From contig CM037781.1 in assembly GCA_021229015.1 (NCBI GenBank), positions 69,586,173 through 69,650,172 on the forward strand: 64,000 nucleotides of DNA. Direction: 5' to 3'. Positions 11,930 to 20,303 of this stretch are shown in pieces. The notes under the pieces were generated by a model. That model was not told the origin of the DNA and did not search any database. It saw only the letters and a program-made list of their open reading frames with translations. Made by a program: the position numbers and the translations under genes. Every line of letters starts with the position of its first letter. Position 1 is the first letter of the stretch. This stretch comes from Solen grandis (taxonomy: Eukaryota; Mollusca; Bivalvia; Adapedonta; Solenidae).

Positions 11930-12500
11930 CTTAGCTAATTTCGGTTTGTAGACATACAGGTTTCGGTCATTTTATAGTGTAAGAAATAACCCATGGTTGT
12001 ATCTGAGGTCGATAGTTTTATTATTTATGTGATTGTTAGTATGTTACACGGATTTGTATCGGACTTCAAGCTTCCTACATGGGTTATTGTAACACCATAA
12101 AATGAGCGAAGCCTTCATATTTACTATCCAAAATTATTTACGAACCACCTTTGCATCAAAACAAACTATATTCCTTCGCATGATAAAAAGACAATAACGC
12201 AACATCAAAGAGAAATTTTTCATTTTTGTGCTTTTATTGTGATCGTTGAGACCCGTAAATATTTATTTTGACACAATAAAGATTTTTCATCACATTTGCC
12301 TAATTGTAGCATACTAGTGTAATGTTTAGTCGTTCGATAATTTTTTAAACATTGAGAGGTTATTCGGTTTTCAAAATAGAGAATCGAATGCTCAAAATGA
12401 ATTGTACGACGCAGTTCTGATCCCCAGTCCTTCATACCTTATGTCAAGATTCGATTTTCGATTTGAATTTTAGATGTTAAGTTCATGGCTTTCAGCGACT
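11930..12500 (-). repeat. Dispersed repeat, copy 2 (inverse orientation)
   Basis: The blocks CAGGTTTCGGTCATTTTATAGTG, a CTGAGGTCGATAG segment, a GTTACACGGATTTGTATCGGACTT segment and ACGCAACATCA..GACCCGTAAATATTTATTTT correspond to segments of 1900-2240 and of 49880-50180. These three loci are members of one noncoding family. Just upstream (11740-11815) is a fragment with TTTCGAATAGCCGAGGTTCG, another probable repeat terminus. Confidence 0.45.
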
Positions 12501-12774
12501 TGTAAATCTAGGGTACAGGTCACTTTCGTACTTGTTCGATCAGTTTTCTCTTTCTGTCTTAAAGTTGTCTTAAGCCATCTTGACGGCTGTTGCGGAATAT
12601 TGACATACGTTGCGAAATAAATCAATCAGCGTCCATGTTTTGTTCCAAGCAGTCAGTTCGAATTTTCGCAGACGCACTAAGTTTAAGGGTCCTTACAGGG
12701 CTAATATCGATTTCGGTAAAAAAAATGTTTGAAAATAAACACAAATTACACGGAAACGTGTTGCCTGGGTGAAA

Positions 12775-13075
12775 CGTCCTGCCTACACTATCTCGATTAT
12801 TTAGGGAGTTTTGTCTTCTTAAGAGAGGCATGGTGTTGCCTACAGCAGTATCACATTGTAGGCAGGTAGCTACAGCTACATCATCCTGACACTGGGCCAG
12901 CCGGTCCTGCAACTCCTTATGTACTGAACTCTAAGCACAAGGAAGAAATACCCGTATCATATAAACGATTTTGCGGCTGGAGATTGAATCAACGACCTCC
13001 CGGTAACATGGAAAACACTTTTACAATCGGCGCAACTCGTCTATTAACCAATTAAGAGACACGATAACAGCATAT
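12775..13075 (-). repeat. tRNA-related SINE-like repeat, copy 1
   Basis: Read on the minus strand, a degenerate tRNA-like head lies at about 13072-12965 (TTAATTGGTTAA A-box-like and GTCGTTGATTCAATCTCC B-box-like). It is followed by a body starting near 12940 whose text (CAGTACATAAGG, GTTGCAGGACCGG, TGGCCCAGTGTCAGGAT, GTGATACTGC) matches 54829-55020. The open frames here are by-products. No target duplication was identified. Confidence 0.5.
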
Positions 13076-13590
13076 CAATCGGACGTAATTTTACTTCAGT
13101 AGTCGTTATATTATTGTGCAATTGGTTCAAAAGATAAAATGAATGAAATGTGTAGCAAATACTTCCTTTTTCTATATCTGATGTTTTCTATTGAAGCTTT
13201 ATTGAGAAAAAAAAAGAAGTATCTTTAAAACAGATACACGACCGTATGTATAGAGCTGATATGAAATTGCTGACGATCGAACAGACGAACGACTAGTTCA
13301 CAACATAATACGTCCTTCAGGTAGTACAGCTGGATTGGTGTTCCTCCTCGGAACACTTGTGTCACCTGCATTCCAGCAGTTGTCGGAGAAAGGGTGAACA
13401 TCAAGTTTTCAAAATTATACTTATCACAATACAAAACAAGTTTTCGAATAATAATATAATTATTTATATAATATTGAAGTTATGCTCTGATACATCCCGT
13501 CTTAACGAATGTGCGATTTCCAGGATACAAAGGGATCTTAAGGTTTCAAATCCGAAATGTGTTTCTCATCCTATAGATATGTTTTTTTTG

Positions 13591-13640
13591 TGTTGTTGTT
13601 GTTGTTGTTGCTGTTTTTTGTTTTTTGGGGGGTTTTTTGT
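13591..13640 (+). repeat. (GTT)n microsatellite and T/G homopolymers
   Basis: TTG repeats are followed by T- and G-runs. A 17-bp duplicated unit (AAAAACATTAATGAATA) follows at 13820-13855. No gene is seen between 13080 and 14400. Confidence 0.85.
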
Positions 13641-14127
13641 GCGTGAAGTTGAATTCATTATTTTTAACGTTTAGACATGTATTGATATATTTCTGTTGAA
13701 AATATTTTTAAGTCGACCAATCAAAAATCATAGTATTCATCAGCTGTTTAGTAACCTTCACCTAACTTAAGTTTAGACCGGAAATTCTGGTTAAAAGAAA
13801 ACAGCCAACTGCTGAAAAAAACATTAATGAATAAAAAAACATTAATGAATAAAAATAAAACATAAATAGAACATCGTTATCTACTTTCAGATTGCTGACA
13901 TAAGACGTAGACTTAAGTAGAAATCAAAAACAGACATCGTCAGATTGCCGTATCCAATGTAATATATCACTCCGCGTACTGCTTATGTTAAATGAATCAT
14001 TTGTATCATTTTATGAATACGAAGTGTCGATGTGTTTAATCATTTAAACTAAAACGTTTTCTTGATCACTTAAAATATATATACATATATCCCTATTTAT
14101 GTTGCCTTCAGTTTATATAATCTTCAA

Positions 14128-14200
14128 CTCGTCAACCCCTCTTTCACTTGAGACACACGCAAATTCAGTGCCTTCAGCGCTTTGAATACAGTTTGTTTGC
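14128..14200 (-). repeat. Short fragment of the 1.4/33.1/49.3-kb repeat opening
   Basis: On the minus strand this reads CAAAGCGCTGAAGGCACTGA, then TGTGTGTCTCAAGTGAAAGA and a GACGAG segment. It matches the openings of the repeats at about 1405, 33100 and 49340. It is a truncated copy. Confidence 0.5.
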
Positions 14201-14448
14201 TCGTGTTAAAAATATGGGTTTGCGTGCTATATATTGCAAAATATAGGTATATTTACATTTAATTTCATCTAAAGATAATAACATATATTTACGGAATACT
14301 AAATTCACCTTCAATGTCGGCTATTTAAAGTAGATCATGTTAGGAACATTACCAATTCTGAAAGTGATATGGAGAGATGATTTCTCAAATATTATCTTTC
14401 TAAGAATATGTATTAAATTTTTGAAATGGCAAGTATTTGCCTTGTTGC

Positions 14449-15040
14449 TCAGTCCGTCATAATATATTTCCTAAATACAATGGTGGTTATACACTGCACC
14501 AGGTGGATGTCTCCTTCGTCGCATGTTTCTGCGCGGTCCACGACATCTTCCAGAGTTGCGCCGACCAAGGTGATCATATTTTGCCTGGAGCTGGTTGAGC
14601 TGCCAATCACTTCTCTCTCTTCTGCCATAACCATTTTGAGGCTGCCTCTGCTTGCTGGCAGATGCCTGCGATTTATCATCCCTGTAATGCCAAGTATGCT
14701 GTAGGCCCTCCACAGGGACTGCCCAGCAAAGCCCCGACTGCCAACGGGGAGGGTCCAGGTCTACCATCCTCGCTGTCGGCACTTGGTACTTTGTCTTCTC
14801 TTCTTTCTCTCGTGTTATTCCTTCATTCTTTCTTCTCATGACACTGTCAGTTCCAGTAGAGCAATCTGTTTCGTCGTTCTAGACAACAGCAGAATATCTG
14901 GACGTAGAGTTGTGCTGGTGACTTCAAGTGGGAATCTCAACTGTTTTTGTTTTTTTCAAACTTACGAAAGTTCCCAATCCTTTGCTGTGACCAGAAGTCC
15001 TGTTGCTTAGGGCCGATCATCCCCCTTTACGAAGTTGAAT
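14449..15040 (-). pseudogene. Degenerate transposon-type ORF end with PD-(D/E)XK-like motif
   Basis: Three minus-strand frames, read in succession, give recognisable text. TTLRPDILLLSRTTKQIALL with LELTVS resembles a PD..ExT nuclease core. A basic linker KRRQSTKCRQ-like follows, then GFAGQSLWRAYSILGITG and a helical tail. From general knowledge this arrangement (LRPD..LLELTVPWE..GFxGxSL) is common at the C-terminus of repetitive mollusc ORFs. It is broken by at least two frameshifts and in-frame stops. The assignment to a retroelement is inferred; the function is unknown. Confidence 0.4.
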
Positions 15041-15049
15041 AATGGCCTT

Positions 15050-16470
15050 GTCTGCACTGGGAGCTTCTTCTATCGTTCTGCATCCAGGTATGCCACAATC
15101 TCAGTGTAAGAAACATATTTTTAATTGAATGTATGCATTTGTTAGACGGTGTGTCTAATTGTAAAATAACTGTATGCAAACCACAAATCTTGTGATTTTA
15201 CTTTATTGCTAATTGCGCAAATGATTAGAGACATATTTAAATTTATCCCAGTTCATGGGTAAATTTAAATCAATGTCGACCTACCGGGGCCCGCATTTAC
15301 CAGATAACCATCTCCAACCCCCATGTCTTGTTTGCGCCCGGCCCTGATTACCTCAGAATTGATATTTTCTTTGTGATTTATCACTCAGTAATATATCACC
15401 TGTCTGATACCTTTTATATCAAATTCTTCCAAGCGAAAATAGTTTTCTCCGGCATTTCTTCTAGCACAGGTAAAGTGAAACACTGTTCACTCGGTCAAAC
15501 TGCATCGATTTCTTTGGTAAATATGTTAAACCGAAAGTACCTATAAGCAGTCCGACTTGTATCTTATATGTGAGTTACCCCTCCCAGTGTTACACAGCAT
15601 CTGCTCTCTCGGATAACTGGTACATGTAAGAAATTAATGGAAAAATATAAAGAATATTCTCATGAATGATATTTTCAAAACATTGCAAGAAACGTCTTCT
15701 TGTCAAAAACATTTTATTTAGAATAGTAGGAAATATCAATTCAAATTAGCAATTTGTGTCTTATGAAAAAAATTTCGTATATATCATCATTTTTTTTTCG
15801 TTGAAATAATACGAATTAACAAAACAAAAAGAAATATTACGAAATAACAATATTGTGTATCTGTACTAGCTTGATTAAACGGTAATATCAAATCGTTTTC
15901 ACGATTTACACGTAATATTTCGCAATCACAAACACTTTTATGTGCGAAATAGTATCTTTTCATTCATAAAATCGACATACAAATTTATTTTCAAAATTAA
16001 GAAATAATATTCAATGTATGTGTGTTTTACAAAAAAAATCTTAATCATAAATACAAAGAATACATAGAGAATATTTGTTTGCTTTTGTTGAAGATGCAAT
16101 TCTATTTCATTGAGTGATCTTCGGAGTTCACGAGATGAAATAAGATATTGCACCTTCAACAACAACAACAACAACAACAACATTAATAAAAATAAATAAA
16201 AAATAAACAAATAAATAAATAAATAAATAAATAAAAGAAATAAAAATGAAATATAATTTTCAATGATATCGCAGTAATCCACTCAGAAGCATAAGATAAA
16301 GGAAAATAAGTGTGTGACAAGAAAATAAGTGTGGTCTATGTCATTTTAGGAGCTCCTTATTATCAAAAAAATATATACATTGTAGTGTATTTGTAACAAC
16401 ATTTCAAGAAAACTTGATTTAAGGGAAAACGATAAAATTAGCCCCTTAGAAGTTCAGTTAACATTAGTGG
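15050..16470. other. AT-rich intergenic stretch with (CAA)n and (AAAT)n microsatellites
   Basis: No supported gene is present. Microsatellites lie at 16157-16185 (CAA) and 16193-16237 (AAAT). Short open frames here have low-complexity translations only. Confidence 0.7.
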
Positions 16471-16570
16471 TGTAACGATACACTCATGTATTCGGTGCAC
16501 CAAATATTGCCATAATTCGAATACGTATTCGTTATTCGCGAGGCAAATATCCGAATATTTACAACAAGCC
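16468..16570 (+). repeat. hAT/MITE-like terminus
   Basis: TAGTGGTGTAACGATACAC, followed by repeated ATTCG/CGAATA text, looks like a hAT-type terminal repeat. A similar sequence in inverse orientation (TAGAGCTGTAACGAATACAC on the minus strand) ends at 33007. Flanking octamers GTTAACAT (left) and GTAAACTT (right) match at 6 of 8 positions. Whether the two are one split element or two independent ones is open. Confidence 0.4.
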
Positions 16571-16939
16571 AATAAACAACTGATAAATTGATGATGCAAA
16601 TAACAACCTATTAATCAATGTTCGAGAAATCAAAAGCTTGACTGCTTCGTCTTGCTAATTTCTTTTTTAGCCAAGTGTCGTAATTGTATCAGATTAGTAG
16701 TAGAGGGTGGCACTATGGTACCGACGGTACCATTTTTTTTTTTTTTTTTTGGTACTTATGGTACCGAATCTATACTATAGTACCGAATGGTATTATATAT
16801 GAAAACAGATTTACCGAATCTATAGTACCGAATGGTACTATATATGAAAACAGATTTATGTAATAAAATTTCTTAAAGGAGGACCACATCTTAAAGGGGG
16901 ATTGACAATTGTAAAATGTCCTTTCGAGACATTTAGGTT

Positions 16940-16955
16940 GGCCCTGAAAAGGGCC
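16940..16955 (-). terminator. Histone-type 3' stem-loop (SL1)
   Basis: On the minus strand this reads GGCCCTTTTCAGGGCC: a 6-bp stem with a UUUC loop, identical in form to the metazoan histone mRNA stem-loop. It is preceded by an A-rich stretch ending AAAAC and followed by AACCTA. GAAAGG begins 14 nt 3' of the stem. It lies 14 nt after the stop of the small gene at 16970-17221. Confidence 0.75.
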
Positions 16956-16969
16956 GTTTTGTTTCTTCT

Positions 16970-17221
16970 TTAGATTTCGGTGACATTGTCCACATCGTGC
17001 TTGGTTTCGGTGCCATCGTCACTGATTACGATGACATCGTTTTCATCTTGTAACATCTGCTGTTGTTTCAATTATCTTCATCTTGTTGCTGTTGTCTCAA
17101 CTCCTGATGTTCCATGAGCATATAGTCATCATGTTCATCGTGTTGTTAAGGTTTTCATTATTGCATTTAATCACCCCATCAATTCGTGGACAAATTCACT
17201 CAGTTGCTGAATTTGTTCCAT
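16970..17221 (-). pseudogene. Small acidic accessory gene with SUMO-interaction-like motif, frameshifted
   Basis: The ATG at 17221 lies 43 nt downstream of a TATAAAAG box. The frame opens with MEQIQQLSEFVHELMG and then meets a TGA. The rest is readable only by changing frame twice: a Glu/Gln/Asp-rich middle (EHQELRQQQQDED), then an end containing DVIVISDDGTE. The hydrophobic core VIVIS followed by acidic residues is the classic form of a SUMO-interaction motif; binding is inferred, not shown. The gene ends with a histone-type stem-loop. It has the same promoter block as the Q/P-rich gene at 18035. Confidence 0.5.
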
Positions 17222-17257
17222 GGTTGTGCAGCGAGAATATGACCGAATGCTTGATGC

Positions 17258-17405
17258 GGTGCGCTTTTATAGCCTTGAGGTGGATTGACCTACTTTCTAC
17301 TGTTAGCGTACACCAATCAGAGAACGTTATTTCTATCCAATGATTCAAGTTTAACCTTGATAATTGCCTTTGGCCTTGACATTGGGGGTGGATTGACCTA
17401 CTTTT
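17258..17405 (-). promoter_or_regulatory. TATA promoter block, copy 1
   Basis: TATAAAAG (minus, 17264-17271) is preceded by GTAGGTCAATCC, an inverted CCAAT box (CTGATTGGTG) and a second GTAGGTCAATCC about 110 bp further upstream. The same block recurs at 18548-18716, so one arose by duplication. It drives the gene at 16970-17221. Confidence 0.65.
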
Positions 17406-17600
17406 GTATTGACATATCAGAATTGCTGTAAAATTAAAAACATTTCAAGCCGAATTTGTAGTAGTGATGACTTTTTTTTGTAACATTTTTGTAACATTTT
17501 TATAAAACATTGGATCATATTTTTAATGAAAGAAAATTTGAATGGAATTTGAAAATAATGGTGACAATTGAGGTATATTCTCTTTCGAGACATTTGGGTT

Positions 17601-17616
17601 GGCCCTGATAAGGGCC
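17601..17616 (-). terminator. Histone-type 3' stem-loop (SL2)
   Basis: On the minus strand GGCCCT-TATC-AGGGCC is preceded by AAAAAAACAAC and followed by AACCCA. The latter is close to the ACCCA that follows the stem in histone mRNAs. GAAAGAGA begins exactly 14 nt after the stem. It lies 28 nt beyond the stop of the 86-aa gene at 17645. Confidence 0.75.
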
Positions 17617-17644
17617 GTTGTTTTTTTCACAGAGTAGTGGTTAC

Positions 17645-17905
17645 TCATATTTGTCTATGAGTTTTCTTCAGCAGGTATTCAACATGTTCTATGGTGATGA
17701 AATGTGCTTCAATGATATTTAAGATATCATCGTAGTATAGTTCATGAAAGTAACATGCACTCAATTTGTCTATGATACTCCTGAGTGTTGTTGTTATTTT
17801 AAGCGTACGTTGGTATCGGGCTTGTAGTTTAAGCGAACGCTGGTGTCGGGCTTCTATTTTGTCCATGTCAGATATGCAGTCGTTAGTTATATGTGACTTA
17901 TCCAT
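17645..17905 (-). CDS. Hypothetical accessory protein (86 aa), helical
   Basis: This is an intact small minus-strand gene between stem-loops SL2 and SL3. The protein is predicted to be mainly helical and charged. It contains an 11-residue tandem repeat (HQRSLKLQAR / YQRTLK) that shows in the DNA as a 33-bp duplication near 17799-17862. Its C-terminal half is a hydrophobic-patterned helix pair (LRSIIDKLSACYFHELYYDD). I do not recognise the family. A weak AT-rich TATA-like sequence (AATAAAAG) lies about 48 bp upstream. Its own histone-type 3' hairpin supports it being a real transcription unit. Confidence 0.55.
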   Translation of the reverse strand: MDKSHITNDCISDMDKIEARHQRSLKLQARYQRTLKITTTLRSIIDKLSACYFHELYYDDILNIIEAHFITIEHVEYLLKKTHRQI

Positions 17906-18003
17906 AGCACAGTCTGAAAACGAATGTCATGAATTCATTTCGTTTGATACTTTTATTACTTGGTTTGACAATTGTAAAAATGTCCTTTCGAGACATCTGG
18001 GTT

Positions 18004-18019
18004 GGCCCTGAAAAGGGCC
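18004..18019 (-). terminator. Histone-type 3' stem-loop (SL3)
   Basis: GGCCCTTTTCAGGGCC on the minus strand is preceded by GAGAAAAAAACAAC and followed by AACCCAGATGTCTC, then GAAAGGACA. The stem, loop, ACCCA-like flank and purine element have the spacing of a histone pre-mRNA 3' end. It begins 15 nt after the stop codon of the Q/P-rich gene. Confidence 0.8.
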
Positions 18020-18034
18020 GTTGTTTTTTTCTCT

Positions 18035-18520
18035 CTACTTCTTACTCTTTTTGCTATTTTGTATGTCTTTACAATGGGCTCCAAGTCCATTCTTAGAATG
18101 GGATCCACCATCAAGCGGACGTTTGTTGGATGCTTCCACATTTTCTGGAATGAAAGTGATAGGCACCACCAGCTTGTCTGTTTTCAATTTGATACGGCAT
18201 TCCACTTCTACCATTCTCTTTTGCAATTTGATGAGGTTGTTGTTCACCTCTTTGAGTTCCCTCAGAATAGATTGTCCAACATTATTTACTGGCTGCAATG
18301 ACGGTTGGTGTTGCATTGGTTGTTGCACTGGTTGTTGTTGCTGTACTGGTTGCTGCTGGTGTGGTGGAGGCTGAGGTTGATACGTTGGTTGGTAGCTGGG
18401 TTGGTACACCGGAGTCGGAGTGTACGACACTGATGCCTGGTTAGCAGCTGTCGTCAGCTCATACAAATCAGCAGCCTGTATGGCGTTGTTAACGAGATCA
18501 GAAGTTACGTAGCTTTCCAT
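18035..18520 (-). CDS. Q/P-rich protein with coiled coil and basic tail (161 aa)
   Basis: The ATG at 18520 lies 36 nt from a TATAAAAG box. Residues 1-30 are helical and acidic. Residues 33-82 are a Tyr/Pro/Gln-rich low-complexity segment (YQPSYQPTYQPQPPP). Residues 85-115 form a coiled coil (ILRELKEVNNNLIKLQKRMV). The tail ends in Lys-rich NSKKSKK, which could be a nuclear signal. The layout (activation-like disordered region, dimerising helix, basic tail) suits a regulatory or scaffold protein, but the function is not known. It is intact and ends in histone-type stem-loop SL3. Confidence 0.6.
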   Translation of the reverse strand: MESYVTSDLVNNAIQAADLYELTTAANQASVSYTPTPVYQPSYQPTYQPQPPPHQQQPVQQQQPVQQPMQHQPSLQPVNNVGQSILRELKEVNNNLIKLQKRMVEVECRIKLKTDKLVVPITFIPENVEASNKRPLDGGSHSKNGLGAHCKDIQNSKKSKK

Positions 18521-18547
18521 GGTTGGGTAGTAGGATTATGATACGAT

Positions 18548-18740
18548 GCAGTGTGCTTTTATAGTCTTGAGGCGGATTGACCTACTTTCTACTGTTAGCG
18601 TACACCAATCAGATAATGTAATTTCCATCCAATGAATCAAGTTCGACCTTGACCTAAGTTGGATAGCATTGTCTTCGGCCTTGACATTTGGGGATGGATT
18701 GACCTACTGACCTACTTTTTTTCATAACTATATAAGTGTT
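18548..18740. promoter_or_regulatory. Bidirectional promoter between Q/P-rich and RING-like genes (block copy 2)
   Basis: The minus-strand TATAAAAG (18556-18563) serves the Q/P-rich gene. The plus-strand TATATAAG (18729-18736) serves the RING-like gene, 32 nt before its ATG. Between them lie GGATTGACCTAC motifs (18573 and 18696, the latter followed by a repeated GACCTAC), an ACACCAATCAG CCAAT box, and text nearly identical to 17258-17405. Confidence 0.7.
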
Positions 18741-18767
18741 TTTTTAAAAAAGAAGGATGAAATCACA

Positions 18768-19031
18768 ATGTCCGAACAAAAACTCTGGTTCGAAAAGTGT
18801 GGTGTGTGTTTAGAGGAGAGGGAGGAGGATATATATCACATAAACCAGTGTCAATGTCAGGACATTGTATGCGTCAGATGCTTCGCACGGCTTCAGAAGT
18901 TCCCGTTTTGTAGGGCACCCTATCAAGTGTATGCCTGGCCTGCCTGTGTTTTCGCTAAACATGGGCCTACAGTGCGCTCAGCCTATTATGGCATATGGTT
19001 TGACCCTGATTATTCAGAGTTAGTAGGGTGA
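18768..19031 (+). CDS. RING-finger-like protein (87 aa), one zinc ligand absent
   Basis: This is one of two plus-strand genes of the element. The Cys pattern is C11-x2-C14, C28-x-C30, C35-x2-C38, then FPFCR at 45-49, the position where RING domains have CPxCR. The last pair therefore has one Cys replaced by Phe. RING proteins usually act as ubiquitin E3 ligases, and small viral RINGs often redirect host ubiquitination; here that is inferred from the motif only. The tail (WFDPDYSELVG) is acidic. A TATA box precedes it and histone-type stem-loop SL4 follows 35 nt after the stop. Confidence 0.6.
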   Translation: MSEQKLWFEKCGVCLEEREEDIYHINQCQCQDIVCVRCFARLQKFPFCRAPYQVYAWPACVFAKHGPTVRSAYYGIWFDPDYSELVG

Positions 19032-19065
19032 CTCCGAGTAATTCAGGATCACAAAAACCAAATAC

Positions 19066-19081
19066 GGCCCTTTTCAGGGCC
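19066..19081 (+). terminator. Histone-type 3' stem-loop (SL4), plus strand
   Basis: GGCCCTTTTCAGGGCC is here on the plus strand, matching the orientation of the RING-like gene it follows. It is preceded by AAAAACCAAATAC. ATCAAACTATATTC separates the stem from GAGAGGGAA, again exactly 14 nt. Its flanks differ from SL1-3, so the spacing is conserved rather than copied. Confidence 0.8.
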
Positions 19082-19162
19082 ATCAAACTATATTCGAGAG
19101 GGAATATATCACAATTGTTAATGTGTAAGATAAACAACAAGAAATCAAATCAGTTTTAGCCT

Positions 19163-19168
19163 TTTATT
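19163..19168 (-). terminator. AATAAA poly(A) signal of the late gene block
   Basis: AATAAA on the minus strand lies about 95 nt after the protease stop codon. Between them is a short tandem repeat (AACAAACAATATG units, 19196-19250). No histone-type hairpin is present here. Confidence 0.6.
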
Positions 19169-19262
19169 GAACTCTATGAACATTGCAAACAAAATATGAA
19201 CAAACAATATGAACAAACAATATGAACAATGCAAACACTATGAACAACAAGTACATAACACT

Positions 19263-19862
19263 TTAATGAAAGTAGAATGGGTCCAAACTATTCGTCAGTA
19301 ATTCAAAACACGCACGACCATCTCCAAACTTTGGTGGATGTTTAGCTGTGCATGTTTGTTGGTGCTGATTATCCACTTGTCTTCTTGCACGTTTGTACAG
19401 TTCTGAATAGTTCTGGTAAAACCAACATCCCACATTGGAATCGTTCAAATTGAAGTGAGGTTGATCCTCTGTCCGGAATTTAGCTCTAAACACCCGTGTT
19501 AAATCACATCCTCGAACAAGAAAATGCAAAGCAAACAAACAATATGCTCCACACACAAACGTGTTGTATCCTTGAAGTCTCATGAGATTCCATGTATAGG
19601 GTCCATGTCTTTCCAAGAAACGTTGAATGTCACAATGGAGTGGTTTTTGTCCATACGAATCAAAGTTGTAAGTCGATTTATCGTTGAAAAACACAACCAC
19701 CCAATGTTCACCAGGTTGAGTCGAATTGTGGGTATTCACTATGTAAGCTTTTACAGTCTCTGGTCTACATTGTGGTAGTTGATCTTTAGCACATACCACG
19801 GCATTCAAGGGAGCTAGAATTGGTGAATGATCCAAAATATACTGCAACTCAATCGTTTCCAT
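19263..19862 (-). CDS. Adenain-like cysteine protease (C5 family)
   Basis: Counting from the Met at 19862 (METIELQYIL), the protein has about 199 residues, close to adenovirus protease length. An in-frame upstream Met at 19904 would overlap the previous gene more. The catalytic His lies in GEHWVVVFF, the acidic partner in YNFDSYGQ and the nucleophile in NTFVCGAYCLFAL. The tail is Cys/His-containing and basic. This protease class cleaves capsid and core precursors during virion maturation. It is the last gene of the block, after hexon and one small gene, as in adenoviruses. It is intact and overlaps the upstream gene by 14 bp. Confidence 0.85.
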   Translation of the reverse strand: METIELQYILDHSPILAPLNAVVCAKDQLPQCRPETVKAYIVNTHNSTQPGEHWVVVFFNDKSTYNFDSYGQKPLHCDIQRFLERHGPYTWNLMRLQGYNTFVCGAYCLFALHFLVRGCDLTRVFRAKFRTEDQPHFNLNDSNVGCWFYQNYSELYKRARRQVDNQHQQTCTAKHPPKFGDGRACFELLTNSLDPFYFH

Positions 19863-20301
19863 TTTCCCAATCTTGTTTAATGCGTCCTGCCCATTCGCAC
19901 TCAAAAGCTTCCAATGGTGTGATCTTGTTCGTATCTACACTAGCCTTTATATTTGCCCACATCTGATAAGCATCAGCTTTCTCAGCGCGTGTGAGATCCA
20001 TGTTTTGTAGTTCAGCGTACCATCTTTCCATCACTTGATACATGTCGGGTTTTTTTAATGCACTGTTCAGAAACATCTCGCCCCGCTCACTTTTACTGCT
20101 TAACAAACATATGGGATGTTGGGTCTGACTGGGATGATCAACAATGCAACCATAACAGTTTTCTTTCGCGATATCAAAGAGGTGTGTCTGCAATTCATGC
20201 ACCACATGCTGGTTCAAACTCTTTACCATATCGTTTCGCCTATTCAAGTTGTAGATTTCTTCGTACAGTTGTTTGGCCAGCTGTTGTCCTGATTTGCTCA
20301 T
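19849..20301 (-). CDS. Conserved Maverick-type Cys/His protein (150 aa), unknown function
   Basis: The gene sits between hexon (stop at 20304) and protease, 2 bp from the former and overlapping the latter. It has a helical N-terminus. A middle segment (ENCYGCIVDHPSQTQHPICL) has a C-x2-C..H..H-x2-C pattern that may bind zinc. The C-terminal half is helical with Trp residues (MERWYAEL, DAYQMWANIK). From general acquaintance with these elements, a gene with this CxGC..SQ..H text commonly neighbours the capsid gene; I cannot name it. It is intact. Confidence 0.65.
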   Translation of the reverse strand: MSKSGQQLAKQLYEEIYNLNRRNDMVKSLNQHVVHELQTHLFDIAKENCYGCIVDHPSQTQHPICLLSSKSERGEMFLNSALKKPDMYQVMERWYAELQNMDLTRAEKADAYQMWANIKASVDTNKITPLEAFECEWAGRIKQDWENGND

Positions 20302-20303
20302 GG

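Noticed and set aside
15938..16282. Hydrophobic Leu/Phe-rich frame that looks membrane-like
   Set aside because: It arises from (CAA)n and (AAAT)n repeats read in reverse.
18002..18374. Plus-strand frames across the Q/P-rich gene
   Set aside because: Cys/Gly/Leu-rich text is the antisense of CAG/CAA-rich codons.
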